Program-made: the position numbers and the translations under genes
Source: Williamwhitmania sp.
Lineage (GTDB): Bacteria > Bacteroidota > Bacteroidia > Bacteroidales > Williamwhitmaniaceae
Length of the DNA stretch: 37,640 nt
Assembly: GCA_035529935.1 (NCBI GenBank)
Contig: DATKVT010000199.1
Span: forward strand, 1 to 37,640
Direction: 5' to 3'
Shown: positions 31,803-37,640 of the stretch, piece by piece
Layout of the letters: the number at the start of each line of letters is the position of its first letter
Numbering within the stretch: the stretch's first letter is position 1
The notes under the pieces: generated by a model
What the model saw: only the letters and a program-made list of their open reading frames with translations
The model's database searches: none
Told to the model about the DNA's origin: nothing

Positions 31803-33293
31803 TCAACTTTTTTCGAGGATTAAAATACCGTTAGAATGGAATTTTACCTTGTAATCACCAAGTATATCTCCTACACTACTATTTCGAAATAAGTCGTGGT
31901 CCCAAAACCTATCGGTGTTCGTGTTGTAGTCGTTAACTACATACTTGTAGTTATTTTGTGAGCAGAAGAGTAGGAACTTCTCCGGATTGTATTTTTCTGA
32001 GTCTTTACCAGAGATTAAACAGTAGTGGTAGTAGGATAGCATACCAACGATTTTGCTATTCTCAATGGTTCCAAAAATGGTACACTCAGGACCGATTATT
32101 GTTGCATTTTTGTCTCCAACCAGGGCGGTAATTTCCCTGTTTCTAGCCATTAGGTTTGGCTGTTTAAAGTCGATATACTTTGTTATGGAGATAATATTTG
32201 CCAAAAAGTATACTGCCATTGCGGTAATAAGAATCAGATGATTCTTTTTTCCCTTGTTCCAAAGATTGACAACACCATAAGCGGCAATAATTGCCATGTA
32301 AGGGAAAAAAAGCAAAAGGTATTTAGACGTCTTCCCGTGCGATAGTATTCCAAAAAGAACAATTGCTGAAAAAACGAACGTCAATAAACCGGGGTACTGC
32401 GAAGCGATTTTTTTTCGGTATGCAATTGAAAAAACGAAAAAAGGTAAGCTGATCAAGATTTCCGGTATGCTGTGGAAAAATCGTTGATTTTCGTCGATCA
32501 ACTTTAGAAGATAATTTTTCTCAGCACCCACCAGGTTTGGTTCATGGCTCCACTGATAAAGGAAAAGGTGAAGTTTTTCACTACTATTTATGTCAAAAAA
32601 GAACAGCAAGGAAACCAACGTTGCAGGTAGAGCAAACTTGACAAGGTCTGCAAACTTGCGCTTGTGGATAAGAAGAACAAGACCACCTGCACCTACAAAG
32701 ATAACCCCATTTAGGTGGGTAAACACTGCGGTACCTGCCAATAGACCGGCTATCCAAGCTGCATTCTTGTTACCCTTTAACGATCGGGATATAAAGATGA
32801 AACTGCAAAATCCGAGAAACATCATCATGCTTTCTGGTCGGAATACAAAGGCTTGATTAAACACCAGTGCATTAAGGCCAAGAATGAAGAAGGCGGTTAG
32901 AAAAACGTGAATAGCTTGTTTGGTATTACTGGTAGCTTTAACCAAATATTTATAAATGACCAAAATAAGAGCAGCAAAAAACAGTACGCTGATCAGCCGA
33001 AGCAGATAGTAATTAAACCCAAAAATAGAGATTATCCCTGCACCAACTAGGGCAAATAGCTTATGGTATACAAAGACTTGGTTTTCATATCCAAGGTGTA
33101 ACCCTTCATAAAGAAAAGAACTTGCTTTTCCTGTCTTTGCAATGCGATAGGACCATTCTCCTATGATGGCTTCGTCAAGGTTCGGGTAGTGGAAAAAGAT
33201 CGCAACTACGGCAAGTACAAGCATAAATGCAATGCCACTATATAAATAGATTGCTTCTTTTTTATTGAAGCCTAAGCGCTGCAAAAAGTTCAT
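31803..33293 (-). CDS. Integral membrane GT-C glycosyltransferase (ArnT/PMT-like, family 39/83)
   Basis: This 496-residue polytopic protein has about ten to twelve hydrophobic segments and a C-terminal soluble part from about 400. The first periplasmic loop holds an acidic pair, D40-E41, in YPNLDEAIIGEWSYR, the position of the catalytic Asp-Glu in GT-C enzymes that use polyprenyl-phosphate sugars (ArnT, PMT). FRPESMMMFLGF and GKTSKYLLLFFPY are further GT-C-like features. It is last in a four-gene cassette and overlaps the aminotransferase gene by 4 bases. I infer that it moves the sugar made by the cassette from a lipid carrier to an envelope acceptor. The acceptor is unknown. Confidence 0.82.
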   Translation of the reverse strand: MNFLQRLGFNKKEAIYLYSGIAFMLVLAVVAIFFHYPNLDEAIIGEWSYRIAKTGKASSFLYEGLHLGYENQVFVYHKLFALVGAGIISIFGFNYYLLRLISVLFFAALILVIYKYLVKATSNTKQAIHVFLTAFFILGLNALVFNQAFVFRPESMMMFLGFCSFIFISRSLKGNKNAAWIAGLLAGTAVFTHLNGVIFVGAGGLVLLIHKRKFADLVKFALPATLVSLLFFFDINSSEKLHLFLYQWSHEPNLVGAEKNYLLKLIDENQRFFHSIPEILISLPFFVFSIAYRKKIASQYPGLLTFVFSAIVLFGILSHGKTSKYLLLFFPYMAIIAAYGVVNLWNKGKKNHLILITAMAVYFLANIISITKYIDFKQPNLMARNREITALVGDKNATIIGPECTIFGTIENSKIVGMLSYYHYCLISGKDSEKYNPEKFLLFCSQNNYKYVVNDYNTNTDRFWDHDLFRNSSVGDILGDYKVKFHSNGILILEKS

Positions 33294-34423
33294 TTTGTTA
33301 GGTAGAATGAGGTTATTAGCTTACAAATATGCGAAATATGCTCTTCTTCAAGTTCATAGTACATGGGTAGTCTAACAAGACAATCCGAGTAGTAGTCGCT
33401 ATTATGTAGCTCGTTCCCTTTGTATCTTTTGGAATAATAAGGACTCTTATGTAGAGACAGGTAATGGAACACGGCTAATATCCCATTTGATTTAAGCATT
33501 GCAATAAGTTTTTCCCTATCCTGCGGGGTATTGCACAACAGGTAAAACATGTGTGCATTGTTGGTGGCATACGATGGAATATGTGGAAGTTTAATATGAC
33601 CCTGAGCCACCAGCGGGCTGAGTTGTTCATAGTAAAGATTCCATGATTTTTTTCTCATCTGCTGTATGTCCTCAATACTCTCAAGTTGAGCGAACAAAAA
33701 AGCGGCAGTGGTTTCTGCTGGAAGAAACGATGAACCAATATCCACCCAACCATACTTATTTACTTCCCCACGAAAAAACTCTGCTCTATTTGTTCCCTTC
33801 TCCCAGATAATTTCAGCACGTCGAATAAACTGTTCGTCGTTTATGACCAACATGCCGCCTTCACCTGAAATAATATTTTTGGTTTCGTGGAACGAGAAGG
33901 CTGCCAAATGGCCTATGGAGCCAAGTGGGCGTCCCTTATAATAAGAGTCGATTGCTTGAGCGGCATCTTCTACAACAAGCAGGTTATGTCGATGGGCAAT
34001 GTCCATTATCATATCCATGTCGCAAGCAATTCCTGCGTAGTGGACAGGAACAATCGCCTTGGTTTTTGGTGTTATTAACGCCTCAATCTTGGTGGCATCT
34101 AGGTTGGGGTTTTCTGATCCACTATCGGCAAATACAATGGTTGCTCCCCTCAATACAAATGCGTTGGCTGTAGAAACGAAGGTGTAGGATGGCATAATTA
34201 CCTCATCGCCCTCTTTTATGTCGAGCAAGATTGCAGCCATTTCAAGGGCATCAGTACAAGATGTTGTTAAGAGCACCTTTTTAAAGCCATACTTCTCTTC
34301 AAAAAAATCGTGACACTTCTTGGTAAACATTCCGTTGCCGGATATTTTTCCTGAAGATACGGCCTGATAAAGGTAGTGTACCTCCTTGCCGGTTAAGTAA
34401 GGTTTGTTAAATGGGATATTCAT
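33290..34423 (-). CDS. rffA: dTDP-4-amino-4,6-dideoxygalactose transaminase
   Basis: RffA (WecE) uses PLP and glutamate to aminate dTDP-4-keto-6-deoxyglucose, giving dTDP-Fuc4N. The 377-residue protein opens IPFNKPYLTGKEVHYLYQAV, the family signature. TTSCTDALEMAA contacts PLP, MPSYTFVSTANAF and DAAQAIDSYYKGRPLG are typical, and SFHETKNIISGEGG holds the PLP lysine K182. The match to RffA is closer than to the DegT paralogues for other sugars, but substrate stereochemistry is not provable by reading. It overlaps both neighbours by 4 bases. dTDP-glucose synthesis genes (rmlA, rmlB) are not in the window. Confidence 0.9.
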   Translation of the reverse strand: MNIPFNKPYLTGKEVHYLYQAVSSGKISGNGMFTKKCHDFFEEKYGFKKVLLTTSCTDALEMAAILLDIKEGDEVIMPSYTFVSTANAFVLRGATIVFADSGSENPNLDATKIEALITPKTKAIVPVHYAGIACDMDMIMDIAHRHNLLVVEDAAQAIDSYYKGRPLGSIGHLAAFSFHETKNIISGEGGMLVINDEQFIRRAEIIWEKGTNRAEFFRGEVNKYGWVDIGSSFLPAETTAAFLFAQLESIEDIQQMRKKSWNLYYEQLSPLVAQGHIKLPHIPSYATNNAHMFYLLCNTPQDREKLIAMLKSNGILAVFHYLSLHKSPYYSKRYKGNELHNSDYYSDCLVRLPMYYELEEEHISHICKLITSFYLTK

Positions 34424-35142
34424 TGCTTTAGCCAGATATGGTAAATATTTACTTCGTCACTAAGGGTATAACCCAGCGACTCATAGAAGTTGCATGCCTG
34501 CTTGTTACTTCTTTGCGTCGCTACAGAAAGGTTTTTGATGCCTTTTTTGTAGCATATTTGCTCCGATGCGTCCATCAACTTTGTTCCAATCTTCATGCCT
34601 CGTGCTCGTTCATCAACAGCGATTAGACCAATAGAGGCAGCCGAATCCCCTTTATTTTCAATTGTCACTAACCCCTGAACTTCATTGTTTGTATTATAAC
34701 CCAAAACATCAATGGAAAGGTCTCCATTCAGTGACTTTTCTATCCATGTAGTATAGAGGCGCTCAAATTCGTTGTTTATAAAGTTAGAGTCTAACTTAAA
34801 TCGAGATTGCCATCCACTTTGCAAAGCCAAAGAAAGGATGGTTGGAGATATTTCCTCATGTAGCAATGAGGAAATATTGGAAACCATTTTCTTTTCAACA
34901 GGGGCCTTTTGAAATGTGACCTTAATGTCGACGGGTTGTAATTTTAATTGATTTGCCAGCCTTAGCAAAGCGTGGTTGGAGGGGTTAACAAACCAATATA
35001 TCAGCTTCGTTCCCTTTTCGTGCTCCTCCTTTATTAGATTTAATATTGAATCATGCGAGATGGCATCGTCATCTAATTTACCAATAGGATATCCAAAAAA
35101 AGAAGAGTCCCATTCTAATTTAGTATATTGAATGGGTCTCAT
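34420..35142 (-). CDS. rffC: dTDP-4-amino-4,6-dideoxy-sugar N-acetyltransferase (RffC/WecD-like GNAT)
   Basis: The 240-residue protein is a GNAT acetyltransferase of the RffC (WecD) kind, which acetylates dTDP-Fuc4N to dTDP-Fuc4NAc. The N-terminal half has the family hallmarks LEWDSSFFGYPIGKL and SRFKLDSNF. The GNAT core is GLIAVDERARGMKIGTKLM, with the acetyl-CoA loop, followed by SVATQRSNKQACNFYESLGY. It shares one base with the upstream GT2 stop (TAATG) and overlaps rffA by 4 bases, so it is tightly coupled to both. The adjacent transaminase supports the substrate assignment. Confidence 0.8.
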   Translation of the reverse strand: MRPIQYTKLEWDSSFFGYPIGKLDDDAISHDSILNLIKEEHEKGTKLIYWFVNPSNHALLRLANQLKLQPVDIKVTFQKAPVEKKMVSNISSLLHEEISPTILSLALQSGWQSRFKLDSNFINNEFERLYTTWIEKSLNGDLSIDVLGYNTNNEVQGLVTIENKGDSAASIGLIAVDERARGMKIGTKLMDASEQICYKKGIKNLSVATQRSNKQACNFYESLGYTLSDEVNIYHIWLKQ

Positions 35143-36068
35143 TATAAGGATCCAACTTTTTCATCAATGAAATAAAGGGGTCTATCTTTTACCTCATCAA
35201 ATATTTTGCCTACATACAGTCCTAGAAAGCCAAGGTTTGCAAGAATTAACCCTCCAATAAAAAACATTGATACCATAAGACTTGTCCAGCCCTCAATGGG
35301 AACTCCTAGTGCTAATTTTTTGAAAATGAGATAGATGCCGAAAATAAATGAGAGAAAAGCAAATATGAGACCAATTTTTATTGACAATCGGAGGGGCCTA
35401 TTGCTTTGTGATATAATGCTATCAATGGCAAAATTGATTAACTTCCTAATGGTGTAGGCTGATTCTCCTTCCTTACGTGCAGCATGTTCAATGTCAACAT
35501 ATCCAATTTTGTATCCAACCCATTTCACAAATAGGGGAAAGGATCGACTCTGCTCTCGAAGAGATATTACCGAGTTGATAACCTTTCTGTTACAAATGCT
35601 ATAGTTAGCAATTGTGCTATCAAAATCACTTTCTGCCAGATAATTGTATGCTTTATAGAATGTTTTGCTTGATATCCTTTTCAAAAAACTATCGTGACGA
35701 TTGTATCTGCGGCCAAACACCACGTCATAGCCCTCCTGTGCTTTAGCATAAAGCTTAGCTAATTCTTCGGGCTGATCTTGTAAGTCACAGTCCATAACTA
35801 CAACCCATTCGCCCTTTGTGTGATCCAGTCCAGCCGTTATAGCTTTGTGCTGGCCGAAATTTCTTGAGAGGCTAATTCCCTTTACTCTTTGGTCAAGCTT
35901 TGAAATCTCAACAATGGTATCCCATGGATTATCTGGACTTTTGTCATTTACCAGTATTATTTCAAAGTCTTCAGTAATTGATACCAGTGAATTTTTAAGG
36001 CGAAAGAATAATTCAAGTAACGTTGTTTTGCAACCATATACTGGAATCACAACAGAGATATGAACCAT
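35142..36068 (-). CDS. Family 2 glycosyltransferase making a polyprenyl-phosphate sugar (ArnC/GtrB-like)
   Basis: This 308-residue protein has a DPM1-type GT2 domain and two C-terminal membrane helices (about 228-252 and 264-290), as in ArnC, GtrB and FlmF. ISVVIPVYGC opens it, VNDKSPDNPWDTI and MDCDLQDQPEEL supply the nucleotide and metal (DxD) sites, and LSRNFGQHKAITAGL is characteristic. It should link the sugar to undecaprenyl phosphate on the cytosolic face. It is first in the four-gene cassette and shares a base with the next gene. I infer that its donor is the dTDP-sugar made by the two genes that follow. Confidence 0.87.
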   Translation of the reverse strand: MVHISVVIPVYGCKTTLLELFFRLKNSLVSITEDFEIILVNDKSPDNPWDTIVEISKLDQRVKGISLSRNFGQHKAITAGLDHTKGEWVVVMDCDLQDQPEELAKLYAKAQEGYDVVFGRRYNRHDSFLKRISSKTFYKAYNYLAESDFDSTIANYSICNRKVINSVISLREQSRSFPLFVKWVGYKIGYVDIEHAARKEGESAYTIRKLINFAIDSIISQSNRPLRLSIKIGLIFAFLSFIFGIYLIFKKLALGVPIEGWTSLMVSMFFIGGLILANLGFLGLYVGKIFDEVKDRPLYFIDEKVGSL

Positions 36069-36128
36069 CTATTTCGTTATTAATTGATAGTACAAAACAA
36101 CGAAAAAATAAATCTATTTGGAATTATT

Positions 36129-36830
36129 TTACCCAATATCGCTTATTCGCTCCAGCTTAACGGTATCAAGAATCTTTACTTTTCTACCATCTAGGGCAAT
36201 TACCTGCTCAGAGGCAAAGCTTGAGAGCGTTCTGATGGCGTTGGAGGTGGTCATGTTGGAGAGGTTAGCTAGGTCTTCGCGGGAGAGGTATACCTTTAAG
36301 GTTGCACCGTCATCCTCATATCCGTACGTGTCGCGCAAAAAAACGAGCGATTCAGCCAATCTTCCTCGAATGTGCTTTTGGGTAAGCGTTACTGTTCGAT
36401 TGTTTGAAAATCCCAGCTCGGTGGCTAATGATTTTAGGATGCTGAGAGTAAGCTCTGGATTGTTATGGAGTATTCCAAAAAGAACATTTTTTTCGATGAC
36501 CGAAATAACACAATCTTCAATGGTTTGTGCCGACGAGATGTAGTTTTCTTCTGCAAAAAGAGCCCTATAACCAATTATGCTCACGGGCTTTGCCATTCTT
36601 ACAATCTGTTCTCTTCCGCCAACACCCTCCTTGAAAAGCTTAACCTTACCTCGAATGAGGCAAATAAGGCCGGATGGTTTGTCTCCCTCCTTGTAGATGA
36701 TCTCGTTTTTCTTATACTTTGAGCTGCTGAAATTGTCTTTAATAATTGTTTTCTCCTGCTCTGTGAGCTCTTGAAACAGGGAGTATATCGAATCTAGGCA
36801 TGCGTTTGAGTCAATGTCCAAGTGTGCCAT
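36129..36830 (-). CDS. Crp/Fnr-family transcriptional regulator
   Basis: The 233-residue protein has an N-terminal cyclic-nucleotide-binding-type beta barrel (about 25-130; KNEIIYKEGDKPSGLICLIRG) and a C-terminal winged helix (about 150-225; YLSREDLANLSNMTTSNAIRTL). The four-cysteine cluster of FNR is absent; the only N-terminal cysteines are scattered, so an oxygen-sensing cluster is unlikely. The effector is unknown. Its TACCTTTG promoter lies within a 9-bp-arm inverted repeat (36853-36874), which suggests autoregulation or control by another factor. It is separated from the upstream nadE by a terminator. Confidence 0.92.
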   Translation of the reverse strand: MAHLDIDSNACLDSIYSLFQELTEQEKTIIKDNFSSSKYKKNEIIYKEGDKPSGLICLIRGKVKLFKEGVGGREQIVRMAKPVSIIGYRALFAEENYISSAQTIEDCVISVIEKNVLFGILHNNPELTLSILKSLATELGFSNNRTVTLTQKHIRGRLAESLVFLRDTYGYEDDGATLKVYLSREDLANLSNMTTSNAIRTLSSFASEQVIALDGRKVKILDTVKLERISDIG

Positions 36831-36852
36831 GAGTTTCTAGAAATTGTGTTTT

Positions 36853-36874
36853 AAAGCATACAAAGGTATGCTTT
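36853..36874 (-). promoter_or_regulatory. Palindrome overlapping the promoter of the Crp/Fnr gene
   Basis: AAAGCATAC (36853-36861) and GTATGCTTT (36866-36874) form a perfect 9-bp inverted repeat with a 4-base centre. The minus strand contains the exact -7 element TACCTTTG (36861-36868) at its middle. A protein bound here would block the promoter. On the plus strand it is followed by T residues but there is no plus-strand gene to terminate. Confidence 0.6.
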
Positions 36875-36879
36875 TTTTT

Positions 36880-36902
36880 AAAAATGCTATGTTTTCTAGC
36901 AT
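36880..36902 (-). terminator. Putative terminator of nadE
   Basis: On the minus strand ATGCTA, a seven-base loop and TAGCAT are followed by five T residues. It lies 9 bases past the nadE stop. The stem is only 6 bp, so termination may be partial. Confidence 0.55.
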
Positions 36903-36910
36903 AATTTGGA

Positions 36911-37640
36911 TTATCGGATAAACCGAGCAACAAGGGGAATGCGCCTCCCAAAACCAAATGCCTTGGATGAGACGCGAATTACTGGTGCAAATTGGAATCG
37001 CTTATATTCGTTGGTGTTTACCAAATATACAACCTTTTTCACAAGCGTTGCATCATACCCTTCAGCAACAATTTCGGATATACTAGCCTGTTGTTCAATG
37101 TATTTAAAGAGAATGGCATCCAGAATTGAGTAGTCCGGCAGGGAGTCAGCGTCTTTTTGGTCAGGACGAAGCTCTGCTGATGGTGGCTTGGTGATGGTAT
37201 TGATGGGGATAATTTCCTGATTTCTATTGATGTATTGAGCTAGCCGAAAAACGTCTGTTTTGTATACATCGCCCAGCACCGAAATGGCTCCGTTCATATC
37301 TCCATATAGGGTTCCATAGCCAACTGCAGCTTCACTTTTGTTGGTAGTATTGAGGAGCAAATGGCCAAACTTGTTGGATATGGCCATTAGTAGCGTTCCC
37401 CTTATTCTGGCTTGAATGTTTTCTTCGGTGACGTCGATTTTAGTTCCTTCAAAAACAGGGGCGAGAGTTGATTCAAATGCTGAAACCATCGGCTCAATAC
37501 CAACAACATCGTATTGGACTTTCAAGTTGGCTGCCAAATCGATGGCGTCCTTTACAGAATGGTCCGACGAGTATCGTGACGGCATTAGTGCAACCCTCAT
37601 GTTTTCGTTACCAATTGCTTCTGCTGCAAGGCAAAGCACA
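36911..37640 (-). CDS. nadE: NAD+ synthase, C-terminal part (cut by window edge)
   Basis: This is the C-terminal 243 codons of the synthetase domain of NAD+ synthase, which amidates nicotinate adenine dinucleotide using ATP. The frame is open to the window's right end and there is no real start inside, so the gene begins further right. MPSRYSSDHSVKDA is the NaAD/ATP-site loop, NIQARIRGTLLM and TTNKSEAAVGYGTLYGDMNG are hallmark motifs, and ITKPPSAELRPDQKD is typical of the glutamine-dependent group. Whether an N-terminal glutaminase domain is present cannot be seen. A short terminator follows the stop. Confidence 0.95.
   Translation of the reverse strand, partial: VLCLAAEAIGNENMRVALMPSRYSSDHSVKDAIDLAANLKVQYDVVGIEPMVSAFESTLAPVFEGTKIDVTEENIQARIRGTLLMAISNKFGHLLLNTTNKSEAAVGYGTLYGDMNGAISVLGDVYKTDVFRLAQYINRNQEIIPINTITKPPSAELRPDQKDADSLPDYSILDAILFKYIEQQASISEIVAEGYDATLVKKVVYLVNTNEYKRFQFAPVIRVSSKAFGFGRRIPLVARFIR

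Noticed and set aside
1..37640. Defence island, prophage, transposon, CRISPR array or biosynthetic gene cluster
   Set aside because: Gene content is housekeeping and envelope biosynthesis; I found no transposase, integrase, phage structural gene, regularly spaced repeat or clustered defence nuclease.

Overview
The window reads as ordinary chromosome from an anaerobic or facultative member of the Bacteroidota, most likely the order Bacteroidales. The lineage evidence is direct: a fused MurF-alanine racemase, a secreted protein with a type IX secretion (T9SS) sorting tail, a DUF4294 protein, a stand-alone PASTA protein beside an RluA-type pseudouridine synthase and Ddl, and repeated promoters of the Bacteroidota TAnnTTTG type with no obvious Shine-Dalgarno sites. 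I see no phage, insertion sequence, CRISPR array, tRNA or rRNA.

Layout. 1-976 (-): metallo-hydrolase (cut by the left edge) and protein repair methyltransferase. 1127-3378 (+): a degenerate Gfo/Idh/MocA-like protein and a polyprenyl-phosphate sugar transferase. 3381-6154: ThpR, ElbB, DUF4294 and two CDGSH iron-sulfur proteins. 6198-12396 (-): MqnE, PASTA protein, T9SS cargo, pseudouridine synthase, terminator, Ddl, terminator. 12536-15220 (-): rpmH (52 residues), RsmG, ECF sigma factor, membrane glycosyltransferase. 15305-19637 (+): Tgt, an LptF/LptG permease, a carboxyltransferase and its biotin carrier. 19695-25180: IspE, an unknown helical protein, DnaB, a HAD nucleotidase and a DEAD-box helicase. 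25275-26770 (-): RsmI and an unknown protein. 26841-31725 (+): Tdk, MurF-Alr and two lipopolysaccharide (LPS)-type glycosyltransferases. 31803-36068 (-): a tightly overlapped four-gene cassette for a 4-acetamido-4,6-dideoxy sugar. 36129-37640 (-): a Crp/Fnr regulator and NadE (cut by the right edge).

Functional threads. The cell-envelope thread is strongest. Alr (in the MurF fusion), Ddl and MurF together make D-Ala, D-Ala-D-Ala and the UDP-MurNAc-pentapeptide. IspE feeds the isoprenoid carrier pool, the permease belongs to the family that moves LPS to the outer membrane, and four glycosyltransferases, a sugar-phosphate transferase and the Fuc4NAc-type cassette build or decorate surface glycans. 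MqnE indicates menaquinone synthesis by the futalosine route. The carboxyltransferase and biotin carrier suggest propionate/methylmalonyl-CoA metabolism.

Most worth a second look: the four-gene cassette at 31803-36068, which has the logic of the Arn lipid A modification pathway but carries the enzymes for dTDP-Fuc4NAc; a tRNA-guanine transglycosylase that lacks all three zinc-binding cysteines; a palindrome lying over the promoter of the Crp/Fnr gene; a near-palindromic double promoter between tdk and an unknown gene; and an Idh-like protein without its Rossmann glycines or catalytic EKP lysine.
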